This document shows, in pieces, positions 43,730-53,452 of a DNA stretch of 64,000 nucleotides. A program made the position numbers and the translations under genes. Every line of letters begins with the position of its first letter. Within the stretch, counting starts at the first letter, position 1. The stretch is from Streptomyces megasporus. GTDB taxonomy: Bacteria; Actinomycetota; Actinomycetes; Streptomycetales; Streptomycetaceae. A model generated the notes under the pieces. The model was not told where the DNA came from and made no database searches. It was given only the letters and a program-made list of their open reading frames with translations. The stretch spans positions 1 to 64,000 of the forward strand of contig NZ_JODL01000019.1 of NCBI RefSeq assembly GCF_000718985.1, read 5' to 3'.

Positions 43730-44782
43730 TCAGGGGGCCGGCGGAGGGGCCCCGGCCTCCTGGGGCGGCGCGGGGAGGGCCTCCTCGGCCTCCGGCAGCC
43801 GCCTCCGACGGCGGTGCTTCAGCAGCGCCCAGGGACCGCGGACCGCGGTCACCTCCGTGCCGCCCTCCTCGGCGGCCACCACGGCCGCCCGGTCCACCGG
43901 CAGGATGCCCTCGCGGCGGGCGGCGTCGGGCCGCTCGTCCTCCGGCCACAGGCCCAGCGCGGCGCAGAGCGTGGGCAGGAACGCCATGGCCGCGGTCGCG
44001 TACCCCTCGGCCGAGGGGTGGTACTGGTCCGGGCCGAACAGCTCCCGAGGGTTGGCCTCGAACTCCGGGCCCAGCAGGTCGCCCAGCGAGACGGTGCGCC
44101 CGCCCAGCTCCACCACCGCGATCGTCTGGGCCGCCGCGAGCCGGCGACTCGCCCGACGGGCGATCCAGCGCAGCGGCTGGGCGACCGGCTCGATCGTGCC
44201 CAGATCCGGGCAGGTGCCCACCACGACCTCGCACCCGGCCGTCCGCAACCGCGCCACCGTCTCCGACAGCAGCCGCACCGAACGGGCGGGCGGCACGCGG
44301 TGGGTGACGTCGTTCGCGCCGACGATGACCACGCACACGTCCGGCGCCCCGGCGCCGCCCGTATCGGCGTCGGCGACGCCCAGCAGTTCCGTCACCTGGC
44401 GGTCCAGATCCTCCGAGCGCGCGCCGGGCACCGCCACGTTGCGCAGCAGCACCGGACGCTCCGCCACCGCCGCCAACCCCGAGGCGAGCAGCGCGCCCGG
44501 CGTCTGCCCCGCCCGGCGCACCCCCAGCCCGGCGGCCGTGGAGTCGCCCAGCAGCGCCAGCCGCAGCGGTCCGAGCTGCGTGCCGGGCCCCTGGTGAGCC
44601 AGGGACGCGCCGTACAGTCCGTCCGCCGTCGGCGGCACGGCGTCCGAGTCGCCCACCCGCCGTCTCGCCAGCCGTGCCTCGGTCATCAGCAGGCCCACGG
44701 CGGCCCCGCCGAGCAGCCCCACGCCCCCGCCGCCGTACGCCGCGGCCGTCGCGATCCTGCGCGCCACTCTCGCTCTCGACAT
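43730..44782 (-). CDS. SGNH/GDSL family hydrolase
   Basis: This 350-residue esterase- or lipase-like protein has an N-terminal helix (about 8-32) that is probably a membrane anchor or signal. Block I is LALLGDSTAAGLGV, with the nucleophilic Ser in GDST; block III is IVGANDVTHRV, and block V is the late DQYHPSAEGYATAA. It probably acts on the envelope or outside the cell; the substrate is unknown. The ATG at 44782 follows GGAGG. It is divergent from the cystathionine beta-synthase gene. Confidence 0.87.
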   Translation of the reverse strand: MSRARVARRIATAAAYGGGGVGLLGGAAVGLLMTEARLARRRVGDSDAVPPTADGLYGASLAHQGPGTQLGPLRLALLGDSTAAGLGVRRAGQTPGALLASGLAAVAERPVLLRNVAVPGARSEDLDRQVTELLGVADADTGGAGAPDVCVVIVGANDVTHRVPPARSVRLLSETVARLRTAGCEVVVGTCPDLGTIEPVAQPLRWIARRASRRLAAAQTIAVVELGGRTVSLGDLLGPEFEANPRELFGPDQYHPSAEGYATAAMAFLPTLCAALGLWPEDERPDAARREGILPVDRAAVVAAEEGGTEVTAVRGPWALLKHRRRRRLPEAEEALPAPPQEAGAPPPAP

Positions 44783-44974
44783 GGGAACCTCCGCTCCGCT
44801 CGCCGCGCCCCATGGCCCGGCCACCCCGTGCGCCCGCGTGTTCCGTCCGCGTCACTATGGGTGTGTTGCCCACTGCGGTCCGCCGCGCAACGCGCGTCAA
44901 CGGATCTCGGGCACCCCCCTAGGCTGGGCCGTACGGGCAGGCGATGGCGACTGCCCCCGATCGCGGAGAATCAG

Positions 44975-46381
44975 GTGCAGTATCACGAGTCGATGATCGA
45001 GCTTGTCGGCGACACCCCGCTGGTCAAGCTGAACAGCGTGACGGCCGGAATCCGGGCCACCGTCCTGGCGAAAGTCGAGTACTTCAACCCCGGTGGGTCG
45101 GTGAAGGACCGGATCGCGGTGCGGATGATCGAGGCCGCGGAGCGCTCCGGGGAGTTGAAGCCGGGGGGCGTCATCGTCGAGCCCACCTCCGGCAACACCG
45201 GGGTCGGGCTGGCCATCGCCGCCCAGCAGAAGGGGTACCGCTGCATCTTCGTCTGCCCGGACAAGGTGTCCATGGACAAGATCAACGTGTTGCGCGCGTA
45301 CGGTGCGGAGGTCGTGGTCTGCCCCACCGCGGTCGCCCCCGAGCACCCCGACTCCTACTACAACGTCTCCGACCGGCTCGTGCGCGAGACGCCGGGCGCC
45401 TGGAAGCCCGACCAGTACAGCAACCCGAACAACCCGCGCTCCCACTACGAGACCACCGGCCCCGAGCTGTGGAAGCAGACGGACGGGCGGATCACCCACT
45501 TCGTGGCGGGCATCGGCACCGGCGGCACCATCAGCGGCACCGGCCGGTACCTGAAGGAGGTCTCCGACGGGAAGGTCAGGGTGATCGGCGCCGACCCGGA
45601 GGGATCGGTGTACTCGGGCGGCTCCGGACGGCCGTACCTGGTCGAGGGCGTCGGCGAGGACTTCTGGCCCAGCGCCTACGACCGCGAGGTGACGGACGAG
45701 ATCATCGCCGTCTCCGACAAGGACTCCTTCCAGATGACGCGGCGGCTGGCCCGCGAGGAGGGCCTGCTGGTCGGCGGCTCCTGCGGCATGGCGGTGGTGG
45801 CGGCGCTGCGCGTGGCCGAGCGCCTCGGGCCGGACGACACCGTCGTCGTCCTGCTGCCGGACGGCGGACGCGGCTACCTCTCGAAGATCTTCAGCGACGA
45901 GTGGATGGCGGACTACGGCTTCCTGGAGGAGGGCGAGCCCACCGCGGCCCGGGTCGGCGACGTGCTGAGCCACAAGGAGGGCGCGATGCCGTCGCTGGTC
46001 CACATGCACCCGGACGAGACGGTCGGCGAGGCCATCGAGGTGCTGCGCGAGTACGGCGTCTCGCAGATGCCCGTGGTCAAGCCCGGCGCCGGGCACCCGG
46101 ACGTGATGGCGGCGGAGGTCGTCGGCTCGATCGTCGAGCGTGAACTGCTGGACGCCCTGTTCGCGCAGCGCGCCAAGCTGGAGGACCCGCTGGAGAAGCA
46201 CATGAGCGCGCCGCTGCCGCAGGTCGGCTCGGGCGAGCCGGTCGCCGACCTGATGCCGGTGCTGGAGCGGGCCGACGCGGCGATCGTGCTGGTCGAGGGG
46301 AAGCCGACCGGAGTGGTCAGCCGGCAGGACCTGCTGGCGTTCCTGGCCCGGGGAGCGGGGGGCACGACGAAGAACCAGTAA
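44975..46381 (+). CDS. Cystathionine beta-synthase
   Basis: This PLP enzyme condenses serine and homocysteine to cystathionine in reverse transsulfuration. The 468 residues comprise the fold-type-II catalytic core (PLP Lys K44 in NPGGSVKDRIA, asparagine loop EPTSGNTGVGL, phosphate loop GIGTGGTISGTGRYL) and a C-terminal CBS domain pair (about 340-460). Cysteine synthase is the main alternative; the CBS domain pair favours cystathionine beta-synthase. The GTG at 44975 has GGAG upstream and the family N-terminus MQYHESMIELVGDTPLVKL. Confidence 0.92.
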   Translation: MQYHESMIELVGDTPLVKLNSVTAGIRATVLAKVEYFNPGGSVKDRIAVRMIEAAERSGELKPGGVIVEPTSGNTGVGLAIAAQQKGYRCIFVCPDKVSMDKINVLRAYGAEVVVCPTAVAPEHPDSYYNVSDRLVRETPGAWKPDQYSNPNNPRSHYETTGPELWKQTDGRITHFVAGIGTGGTISGTGRYLKEVSDGKVRVIGADPEGSVYSGGSGRPYLVEGVGEDFWPSAYDREVTDEIIAVSDKDSFQMTRRLAREEGLLVGGSCGMAVVAALRVAERLGPDDTVVVLLPDGGRGYLSKIFSDEWMADYGFLEEGEPTAARVGDVLSHKEGAMPSLVHMHPDETVGEAIEVLREYGVSQMPVVKPGAGHPDVMAAEVVGSIVERELLDALFAQRAKLEDPLEKHMSAPLPQVGSGEPVADLMPVLERADAAIVLVEGKPTGVVSRQDLLAFLARGAGGTTKNQ

Positions 46382-46588
46382 TCCGGGTGTCACGGCCCCG
46401 CAAAGCGCGGTCAACACTCGTGGGGCATCGTCGGACGTGTCGGCGCCGGGAACTCCGGAGCGGCTCCCGGACTTCCTCGGGCGCCCCGGACGCGGGCCGG
46501 GTCCCCGACCCGCCCCGCGTCACGCGGGGACCGCCGTCGTCCCGCCCTCGGTGCGCGCACCGGGGTGCGGCGGTCCCCGCGCGTCCCC

Positions 46589-46612
46589 GCCCCCGTCCGT
46601 CCGGACGGGGGC
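46589..46612. terminator. Convergent terminator
   Basis: GCCCCCGTCC and GGACGGGGGC pair around GTCC, directly abutting the stop codon of the minus-strand gene at 46613. Confidence 0.65.
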
Positions 46613-47050
46613 TCAGTCCCATGCGTCGGACGTTCCGTGGCGCTCCCGGCGGTCGCGGAACCACGGCAGACGCCCGGCGGAGTGGACGGCGTTGACGCCG
46701 ACGATCCCGGCCCAGCAGATCAGCAGCCCGGGCAGGTCCGCGTGCGTCACGGCGATCGCGGACAGCGGGACGGCCAGCACCAGCGAGATCGCGGCCAGCC
46801 CGAAGACGGCGCCGGGCCCGTCCGGCGCGTGGCCGTCCCGTGCCCCGCGGGCGCCCCGGGCCGCGGCCGTCCGCTCCTCGGCCACCTGCCGCCGCACCCG
46901 GCGTTCGATCACGGAGTCCAGACGCCGGTCCACCTTCTCCAGGAAGGAGTCGACCAGCTCCGACTCGTACTCCGGCCCGAGCTCCCCGCGCGTCTGCAGG
47001 GTCGCGTCGAGCTCTTTCCTCAGTTCCGGGCCGAGCCCCTGTGCGTCCAT
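46613..47050 (-). CDS. Hypothetical small integral membrane protein
   Basis: This 145-residue protein has a helical cytosolic N-terminal half (MDAQGLGPELRKELDATLQT, ELVDSFLEKVDRRLDSVIERRVRRQV) and two C-terminal helices (VFGLAAISLVLAVPLSAIAV; LPGLLICWAGIVGVNAVHSA). It looks conserved in Streptomyces, but no named domain is recognised. A TAGCGT box 6 nt before the ATG suggests a leaderless message. Confidence 0.75.
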   Translation of the reverse strand: MDAQGLGPELRKELDATLQTRGELGPEYESELVDSFLEKVDRRLDSVIERRVRRQVAEERTAAARGARGARDGHAPDGPGAVFGLAAISLVLAVPLSAIAVTHADLPGLLICWAGIVGVNAVHSAGRLPWFRDRRERHGTSDAWD

Positions 47051-47056
47051 GGCCTC

Positions 47057-47062
47057 ACGCTA
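47057..47062 (-). promoter_or_regulatory. -10 box for a leaderless membrane-protein gene
   Basis: On the minus strand TAGCGT is followed by 6 nt and the ATG at 47050. Confidence 0.45.
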
Positions 47063-47175
47063 CGGACACCGGCCCGTCGGGTCAGTGGGGTTGTCCCCCG
47101 GAACGGGCGGGGGGCGGCCCCTGCCGGAGCCCGGACGGCGGACCGCGCCGATACTGAATAGAGTCATGCGGAGCG

Positions 47176-48069
47176 GTGAGCGCTGAAGAGGGGCAGACCG
47201 ATGCGGGCGGACGAGTGCGGGTGGGCGCGGTGAGCGGTGCGAGCGCGCGGCTGCTGAAACTGTTCGAGGGGCACCGGCTGACCCCGACCCAGCGGCGGAT
47301 CGCCCACTGCATGGTGCGGCGCGCCGACGACGCGCCGTTCCTCTCCAGCGTCGAGCTGGCGGAACTGGCGGGGGTGAGCCAGCCGTCGGTGACCCGCTTC
47401 GCCGTCGCGCTCGGCTTCGACGGCTACCCGGCGCTGCGCAGGCACCTGCGCGAGGACCGCGCGGAGCCCGCGGCCGGCGAGGACGGGCGGGACGACCGCA
47501 ACGCCTACCAGCAGGCCGTGCACGCCGAGATCGAGAACCTGCGCCGGCTCGCCGCGCAGCTCGCCGACCCCGCCCCCGTGGCCGAGGCCGGACGCCTGCT
47601 GGCCGCCTCCCGCCCCCTGCCCGTCCTGGGCCTGCGGGCCGCCGCCGCGCAGGCGCGGGGCTTCGCGTACTTCGCCGCCAAGGTGCACCCCGACGTGCGG
47701 CTGCTGGACGAGGGCGGGTCGATGCTGGCCGACCGTCTCGACGCGGCGGTGCGGGCGGGGGCGAGCGCCCTGCTGTGCTTCGCGCTGCCGCGCCACCCGC
47801 GCGAGGTGGTGACCGCGCTGGACCACGCGCGGGAGGCCGGTCTGCGGGTGGTCACCGTCGCCGACAGCGCCTTCGCTCCGGTCGCCGGTCCGGGGGACCT
47901 GCTGCTGCCCGCCGCCGTCGGCACCGCGCTGTCCTTCGACACCGCCTGCGCGCCCATGCTGCTGGGCCGGGTGCTGCTGGAGGCGATGTGCGACGAACTG
48001 CCGGACGCGCAGGCCCGGTTGGAGGAGTTCGACGCGCGCGCCGCCGAGCGGGGGCTGTTCGTCGAATGA
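47176..48069 (+). CDS. MurR/RpiR family transcriptional regulator
   Basis: This 297-residue regulator has an N-terminal HTH_6 domain (about 25-95: LTPTQRRIAHCMV, FLSSVELAELAGVSQPSVTRFAVALGFDGYPALRRHL) and a C-terminal SIS sugar-phosphate-isomerase-like domain (about 130-270). In the family the SIS domain binds sugar phosphates or other metabolites, releasing or enabling DNA binding. It lies 2.3 kb from the decarboxylase gene and 3.3 kb from the hut operon, so it may control either, but no operator evidence supports that. The GTG start at 47176 is near -10-like TAGAGT. Confidence 0.85.
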   Translation: MSAEEGQTDAGGRVRVGAVSGASARLLKLFEGHRLTPTQRRIAHCMVRRADDAPFLSSVELAELAGVSQPSVTRFAVALGFDGYPALRRHLREDRAEPAAGEDGRDDRNAYQQAVHAEIENLRRLAAQLADPAPVAEAGRLLAASRPLPVLGLRAAAAQARGFAYFAAKVHPDVRLLDEGGSMLADRLDAAVRAGASALLCFALPRHPREVVTALDHAREAGLRVVTVADSAFAPVAGPGDLLLPAAVGTALSFDTACAPMLLGRVLLEAMCDELPDAQARLEEFDARAAERGLFVE

Positions 48070-48151
48070 CCGCGTCGGCCGGTCGGCCGGCGGGCCGCCG
48101 TGCGCGCTCCCTTGACCGGTTTCTCAGCGGACTCTCATGCTCGTTCACTAC

Positions 48152-48180
48152 GCTTTCCGTACGGAAAGCCGTGACGTCAC
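48152..48180. promoter_or_regulatory. Perfect 18-bp palindrome plus adjacent 10-bp palindrome
   Basis: GCTTTCCGTACGGAAAGC (48152-48169) is a perfect dyad and is followed immediately by GTGACGTCAC (48171-48180). They lie about 45-70 bp before the downstream membrane-protein gene and look like binding sites of TetR-type dimers. Confidence 0.5.
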
Positions 48181-48223
48181 GCAGGTGAACGGAGCAGAAC
48201 GCCGAGAGACGAGGAGGACTGCC

Positions 48224-48847
48224 GTGGGACGCGGAGCCTATGCGCTGGCGAGGGTGGCGGTGTACGTGCGGACGGCGGGCGTCGCGCTGTGGTGGACCGG
48301 CCTGGCGGCCGCCGTGGTCGGGGTGGCGATGCCCGGCCTGACCGGGCGACGGATCGGGGTGACGGCCGGTGCCGCGCTCTTCGTCGTCGCCGCCGCCGTG
48401 ACCTTCCTGGTGCGCCGCCGTCGCTGCTCGACCCTGGTGGAGGGCGCGTCCGCGGCGGGCAAGTGGGTGGTGCTCCACGACCGGGCGGTGACGGTCCGCA
48501 CCTGGCTGCGGACCCGCCGCTGGTGGCTGACCGCCGCCTTCCTGGCGGCCGTGGCCTCCTCCGCCGCCCTGCCCGCCGCGGGCGGGATGCTGCTGGCCGG
48601 GGTCGGCGCCGGTCTGTGGGCCAAGGCGGTGTGGCTGGGCTCCTGGGAGCGGGCGAACGAGAAGCTGCTGTGGGTCCGTCCGGAGTGGGCCGAGGGCCGC
48701 AGCCCGGCCCGGAAGAAGGTGCGCGGCTGGATGACCACCGGTCCGCTGGCCGGGGACGCCGCGCCGGGCGGTGCGCGTCGCCGTCCCTCGGCGGCGGCCG
48801 GTCGGGAGCGCCGCCCTCGGGCCAAGGTCACGGCCGCGGCGCGATGA
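48224..48847 (+). CDS. Hypothetical membrane protein
   Basis: This 207-residue protein has three or four helices (VALWWTGLAAAVVGVAMPG; IGVTAGAALFVVAAAVTFLV; WWLTAAFLAAVASSAALPAAGGMLLAGVGAGLWAKAVWLG) and a basic C-terminal tail. I recognise no family. The GTG at 48224 has a GAGGAGGA ribosome-binding site. A perfect 18-bp palindrome lies just upstream. Its last 20 nt overlap the convergent decarboxylase gene. Confidence 0.7.
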   Translation: MGRGAYALARVAVYVRTAGVALWWTGLAAAVVGVAMPGLTGRRIGVTAGAALFVVAAAVTFLVRRRRCSTLVEGASAAGKWVVLHDRAVTVRTWLRTRRWWLTAAFLAAVASSAALPAAGGMLLAGVGAGLWAKAVWLGSWERANEKLLWVRPEWAEGRSPARKKVRGWMTTGPLAGDAAPGGARRRPSAAAGRERRPRAKVTAAAR

Positions 48848-50378
48848 GCGCGTCGCGCTGAGCCCCGCCGGACGCGGCGACGACGTCGTCCAGGGTCTGC
48901 GGCGGTCGTACGGTCAGGAAGCGCACGGTGTCCGTACGGCCGCCGTCGGCGTTCCCCGGGGCCTCGCCGTCCTCGCCGTCTCCGATGCCCCCGCCGCCCC
49001 CGCCGTCTCCGCCGACGGTGAAACCGTACACGCCCGGCCGGGGCAGGCTGTTGTAGTCGAACGGGGTGGAGAAGTAGTACGCCCCGGTGTCCAACAGCGC
49101 CACCAGGTCGCCGGCCTCCAGTTCGGGCAGCTCCCGGCCCCGGGCCACCAGGTCGCCGGCGAAGCAGCAGGGCCCGGCGACGTCCTGGACCAGGCCGGGG
49201 CCCTCCTTGGGACGTCCCCGCCCGTCGTGGGCGGCGATCCGCAGCGGCCACGCCTCGGGCGCGAAGACCGTCCGCACGGCCACCTGAGCACCCGCGTGGG
49301 TGACGGCGATGGGACGGCCCCCGGCGCTCTTGGCGTACTCCACGCGGGCCAGCACCAGCCCGCACTTGGCCAGCAGCGACCGCCCGAACTCGGTGACCAG
49401 CCCGTAGCGCCCGTCGAACAGGCCGGGGACGGTGTCGCGCAGCAGCCGGGCGTACTCGGCGAAGGTCGGGGTGATCTCCTCGGAGGCGAAGTTCACCGGG
49501 AGGCCGCCGCCGATGTCCAGGGTGTCGATCCGCTGCTCCCCGACGGCCGCGTTGATCTCCTCGGCCAGCTCGTACGTGGCGGCCACCCCGGCCGCCATCG
49601 CCTCCAGGGGCATGCCCTGGGAGCCGACGTGGCAGTGCAGCCGGGTGATCCAGGGCCGCTCCACGCAGGCGCGCACGACGAACTCGCGCGCTCCCTCGTC
49701 GCGCAGCGCGAACCCGAACTTCGAGGTGGCCGTCGCGGTGCTCATCGCGGCGATGCCACCACCGCCGATCTGGGGGTTGACGCGCAGACCGACCGGTGAG
49801 ACGGGAGGGGAGGGCAGGGCGCCGGGGGCCAGCAGGGCGTCCAGGCGCTCCAGCTCCTGCCGGTTGTCGACGTTGAGGGCGACGCCCAGCTCCAGGGCCT
49901 CGCGCAACTCCCCGGTGGTCTTGGCGGGCGAGTCCAGCACGATGCGCTCCGGAGCGACCCCGGCGGCCCTGGCCAGGGCCAGCTCGCCGGGGCCGGCGAC
50001 CTCGCAGCCCAGCCCGCAGTCGGCGAGCAGACGCACCACGGGGACCAGGGAGGCCGCCTTGACGGCGAAGGCGTGGAGCACGGGCCGGCCGGGGGCGGTC
50101 ACCTCCGCGAAGGCGGCGCGCAGGCGGGCGGCCGACTCCCGGACGGACGCCACGTCCAGCAGCGCGACGACCGGGTGCGCGTCGGAGAGCAGGCCCTGCT
50201 CCACCGCCGCCCGGATGGCGAGGCGGCGGCGGGAGACGGCCGCGGTGACGTCCGGGGTTGCGTCCGCGGTGACCTCCGGGGCTGCGTCCGAGGCGGCGTC
50301 CATGGCGGCGTCCCGTGCGGCACCCGGGGTGACGTCCGGGGAACCGGCGGGCGGGGCGGCGTGATGCGGGGAAGCCAT
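48828..50378 (-). CDS. Type III PLP-dependent decarboxylase
   Basis: This 516-residue enzyme has the alanine-racemase-like fold of ornithine/diaminopimelate decarboxylases. The PLP Lys region is VLHAFAVKAASLVPVVRLL, the His contact is CHVGSQGM, and the glycine loop is TLDIGGGLPVNF. The active-site CCFAGDLVARGRELP and PLP-contacting AYYFSTPFDYNSLPRPGVYGF complete it. It decarboxylates a basic or diamino acid; the exact substrate is not clear. The N-terminal ~45 residues are an Ala/Asp/Val-rich repetitive tail and a Gly/Asp-rich insert lies near the C-terminus, both unusual. It is divergent from hutU. Confidence 0.85.
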   Translation of the reverse strand: MASPHHAAPPAGSPDVTPGAARDAAMDAASDAAPEVTADATPDVTAAVSRRRLAIRAAVEQGLLSDAHPVVALLDVASVRESAARLRAAFAEVTAPGRPVLHAFAVKAASLVPVVRLLADCGLGCEVAGPGELALARAAGVAPERIVLDSPAKTTGELREALELGVALNVDNRQELERLDALLAPGALPSPPVSPVGLRVNPQIGGGGIAAMSTATATSKFGFALRDEGAREFVVRACVERPWITRLHCHVGSQGMPLEAMAAGVAATYELAEEINAAVGEQRIDTLDIGGGLPVNFASEEITPTFAEYARLLRDTVPGLFDGRYGLVTEFGRSLLAKCGLVLARVEYAKSAGGRPIAVTHAGAQVAVRTVFAPEAWPLRIAAHDGRGRPKEGPGLVQDVAGPCCFAGDLVARGRELPELEAGDLVALLDTGAYYFSTPFDYNSLPRPGVYGFTVGGDGGGGGGIGDGEDGEAPGNADGGRTDTVRFLTVRPPQTLDDVVAASGGAQRDALIAPRP

Positions 50379-50422
50379 GGAACAAGACAAACACGGTCGG
50401 GGCGTGCGGACGACCCCTCCTC

Positions 50423-50450
50423 TTGACTAGATCTATTCACTGCATAGGCT
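50423..50450 (+). promoter_or_regulatory. Candidate hut promoter
   Basis: TTGACT (50423-50428) and TAGGCT (50445-50450) are separated by 16 bp, giving a start near 50457 and a leader of about 30 nt before hutU. A TAGATCTA palindrome lies between the boxes. Confidence 0.5.
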
Positions 50451-50486
50451 GACTGTAGTGTCCAATTCACACGGAGGGCAGGGGTC

Positions 50487-52181
50487 ATGACACAACCGTC
50501 GGAGCCGTCGGGACCGCGACCCGTGCGAGCGCCGCGCGGCACCACCGTGACCGCCCGGGGCTGGCAGCAGGAGGCCGCGCTGCGGATGCTGCGGAACAAC
50601 CTCGACCCCGAGGTCGCCGAGCACCCCGAGAAGCTCGTCGTCTACGGCGGCACCGGCAAGGCGGCGCGCGACTGGCGCTCCTTCGACGCCATGGTCCGCA
50701 CCCTCACCACCCTGGGGCCGGACGAGACGATGCTCGTCCAGTCGGGGCGCCCGGTCGGTGTGCTCACCACCCACGAATGGGCGCCGCGCGTGCTGATCGC
50801 CAACTCCAACCTGGTGGGCGACTGGGCGAACTGGGAGGAGTTCCGCCGCCTGGAGGCACTCGGGCTCACCATGTACGGCCAGATGACGGCCGGCTCCTGG
50901 ATCTACATCGGCACCCAGGGCATCCTCCAGGGCACCTACGAGACCTTCGCCGCCGTCGCCGCCAAACGCTTCGGCGGCTCCCTGGCCGGGACGATCACCC
51001 TCACCGCCGGACTCGGCGGCATGGGCGGCGCCCAGCCCTTGGCGGTCACCATGAACGGCGGCGTCGCCCTCTGCGTCGACTGCGACCCGCGCGCCATCGA
51101 GCGCCGCATCGAACACCGCTACCTCGACGTCCGCGCCGACTCCCTCGACCACGCCCTCCGCCTGGCGACGGAGGCGCGCGACGCCCGACGCCCGCTGTCC
51201 ATCGGCGTGTTGGGCAACGCCGCCGACGTGGTGCCGCGCCTGCTGGCCATGGGCGCCCCGATCGACGTCGTCACCGACCAGACCTCCGCCCACGACCCGC
51301 TGAGCTACCTGCCGTTGGGCGTCGACTTCGCGGACATGGCCTCCCACGCCGCCGAGAAGCCCGCCGACTTCACCACGCGGGCACGGGAGTCGATGGCCCG
51401 CCACGTGGAGGCCATGGTCGGCTTCATGGACGCCGGCGCCGAGGTCTTCGACTACGGCAACTCCATCCGCGGCGAGGCGGAACTCGCCGGCTACGAGCGG
51501 GCCTTCGCCTTCCCCGGCTTCGTACCCGCCTACATCCGACCGCTGTTCTGCGAGGGCAAGGGCCCCTTCCGCTGGGTCGCGCTCTCGGGCGACCCCAAGG
51601 ACATCGCCGCCACCGACCGCGCCGTCCTCGACCTCTTCCCCGAGAACGAGTCCCTGGCCCGCTGGATCCGGATGGCCGGGGAACGCGTGCGGTTCCAGGG
51701 CCTGCCCGCCCGCATCTGCTGGCTCGGCTACGGGGAGCGGGACAAGGCCGGGGAGCGCTTCAACGACATGGTCGCCTCCGGCGAGATCTCCGCGCCGATC
51801 GTCATCGGCCGCGACCACCTGGACTGCGGCTCGGTGGCCTCCCCCTACCGCGAGACCGAGGCCATGCTCGACGGCTCCGACGCCATCGCCGACTGGCCGC
51901 TCCTCAACGCCATGGTCAACGTGGCCTCCGGCGCCTCCTGGGTCTCCGTCCACCACGGCGGGGGCGTCGGCATGGGCCGCTCGATCCACGCCGGTCAGGT
52001 CACCGTCGCCGACGGCACGCCGTTGGCCGGGGAGAAGATCCGCCGGGTGCTGACCAACGACCCGGGCACGGGCGTCATCCGCCACGTCGACGCCGGATAC
52101 GAGCGCGCCGAGGAGGTCGCCGCCGAGCGCGGCGTCCGCGTCCCCATGCGGGAGGACGGCACGGACGGGAGCGCCGCGTGA
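50487..52181 (+). CDS. hutU: Urocanate hydratase
   Basis: This enzyme converts urocanate to 4-imidazolone-5-propionate, step two of histidine degradation, with tightly bound NAD+. The 564-residue length and landmarks fit: [61 protein letters not shown], the active-site Cys region [20 protein letters not shown], and [20 protein letters not shown]. The ATG at 50487 has CGGAGGG upstream. It is first in a four-gene operon; the M20 amidohydrolase start overlaps its stop. Histidine ammonia-lyase (hutH) is not in the window. Confidence 0.97.
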   Translation: MTQPSEPSGPRPVRAPRGTTVTARGWQQEAALRMLRNNLDPEVAEHPEKLVVYGGTGKAARDWRSFDAMVRTLTTLGPDETMLVQSGRPVGVLTTHEWAPRVLIANSNLVGDWANWEEFRRLEALGLTMYGQMTAGSWIYIGTQGILQGTYETFAAVAAKRFGGSLAGTITLTAGLGGMGGAQPLAVTMNGGVALCVDCDPRAIERRIEHRYLDVRADSLDHALRLATEARDARRPLSIGVLGNAADVVPRLLAMGAPIDVVTDQTSAHDPLSYLPLGVDFADMASHAAEKPADFTTRARESMARHVEAMVGFMDAGAEVFDYGNSIRGEAELAGYERAFAFPGFVPAYIRPLFCEGKGPFRWVALSGDPKDIAATDRAVLDLFPENESLARWIRMAGERVRFQGLPARICWLGYGERDKAGERFNDMVASGEISAPIVIGRDHLDCGSVASPYRETEAMLDGSDAIADWPLLNAMVNVASGASWVSVHHGGGVGMGRSIHAGQVTVADGTPLAGEKIRRVLTNDPGTGVIRHVDAGYERAEEVAAERGVRVPMREDGTDGSAA

Positions 52182-53452
52182 GCCCCGACGCGCAGACCCC
52201 GCCGACCCCGCAGCCCCCGCCGACCCCGACGGTGTGGCGGAGGGGCGCCTCGTTCCAGGAGATGTGGCGGGACCTGCTCCCCGTCGGACGGTCCCCCGGC
52301 GGCGGCTACCGGCGCCACGCCTGGACGAGCGCGGACGCCGAGTGCCGCGCCTGGTTCCGGGAGCAGGCCGAAGCGCGCGGGCTGACGTACGAGGTGGACC
52401 GGAACGGCAACCAGTGGGCCTGGCTCGGCGACGAGGAGGCCGGGGACGCCGTGGTGACCGGCTCCCACCTGGACTCCGTGCCCGACGGCGGCGCCTTCGA
52501 CGGCCCGCTCGGCGTGGTCTCGGCCTTCGCCGCGCTCGACGAACTCCACGAGCGGGGCACGCGGCCCGTCCGGCCGCTGGCCGTGGTCAACTTCTGCGAC
52601 GAGGAGGGCGCCCGCTTCGGACCGGCCTGCGTCGGCTCCCGCCTGGCCACCGGCGCCCTCACCGCCGAGCAGGCCCGCGCACTGCGCGACGCCGACGGCG
52701 TCACCCTGCCGGAGGCCATGGAGCGCGCCGGACACGACCCCGACGCCATCGGCGCCGACCCGCGACGGCTCGCCCGTGTCGGCGCGTTCGTCGAACTCCA
52801 CGTCGAACAGGGCCGCTTCCTCGCCGAGGCCCCCGGCGACCACCCGGTGGGCGTCGCCTCCGCGATCTGGCCGCACGGCCGCTGGCGGTTCGACTTCCAC
52901 GGCGAGGCCAACCATGCCGGGACCACCCGGCTGGAGGACCGCCGTGACCCGATGCTGACCTACGCCAACACCGTGCTGGCCGCCCGGAAGAAGGCCCGCC
53001 TGGCCGGGGCGCTGGCCACCTTCGGCAAGGTCGCCGTGGAACCGAACGGCGTCAACGCCATCGCCTCCCTGGTGCGCGGCTGGCTCGACTCCCGCGCCCC
53101 CGACGAGGAGACCCTCGCCGCCGTCGTCGCCGAGGTCGAACGCGCGGCCGTCGAACGCGGCGCGCGCGACGGGGTGCGCGTCACGGTCGTCCGCGAGTCC
53201 TTCGCCCCCGTCGTGGAGTTCGACCACGCCCTGCGCGACCGTCTGGCCGCCCGGCTCGGCGGCGCGCCCGTGCTGCCCACCGGCGCGGGCCACGACGCGG
53301 GCGTCCTGTCCGCGGTGGTCCCCACCGCCATGCTCCACGTGCGCAACCCCACCGGCGTCTCGCACTCGCCCGCCGAGACCGCGACGGAGGACGACTGCGC
53401 CGCCGGAGTGCGGGCACTCGTCGCCGTACTGGAGGACCTGGCATGCCGGTGA
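52178..53452 (+). CDS. M20 family amidohydrolase (allantoate amidohydrolase-like)
   Basis: This 424-residue zinc enzyme is of the M20 family, close to allantoate amidohydrolase and N-carbamoyl-L-amino-acid hydrolase. Metal ligands are seen in [36 protein letters not shown] and VELHVEQGR; the dimer-interface [10 protein letters not shown] and late SHSPAET are present. Its place between hutU and the formimidoylglutamate deiminase gene, with GTGA overlap, suggests that it hydrolyses N-formyl-L-glutamate, the product of that deiminase, filling the HutG role. This is inference; an annotation as allantoate hydrolase would miss the context. Confidence 0.88.
   Translation: MSPDAQTPPTPQPPPTPTVWRRGASFQEMWRDLLPVGRSPGGGYRRHAWTSADAECRAWFREQAEARGLTYEVDRNGNQWAWLGDEEAGDAVVTGSHLDSVPDGGAFDGPLGVVSAFAALDELHERGTRPVRPLAVVNFCDEEGARFGPACVGSRLATGALTAEQARALRDADGVTLPEAMERAGHDPDAIGADPRRLARVGAFVELHVEQGRFLAEAPGDHPVGVASAIWPHGRWRFDFHGEANHAGTTRLEDRRDPMLTYANTVLAARKKARLAGALATFGKVAVEPNGVNAIASLVRGWLDSRAPDEETLAAVVAEVERAAVERGARDGVRVTVVRESFAPVVEFDHALRDRLAARLGGAPVLPTGAGHDAGVLSAVVPTAMLHVRNPTGVSHSPAETATEDDCAAGVRALVAVLEDLACR

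Noticed and set aside
44941..44974. Longer N-terminus for cystathionine beta-synthase in the open upstream frame
   Set aside because: The upstream frame overlaps the divergent hydrolase gene and its promoter region and has no family similarity.
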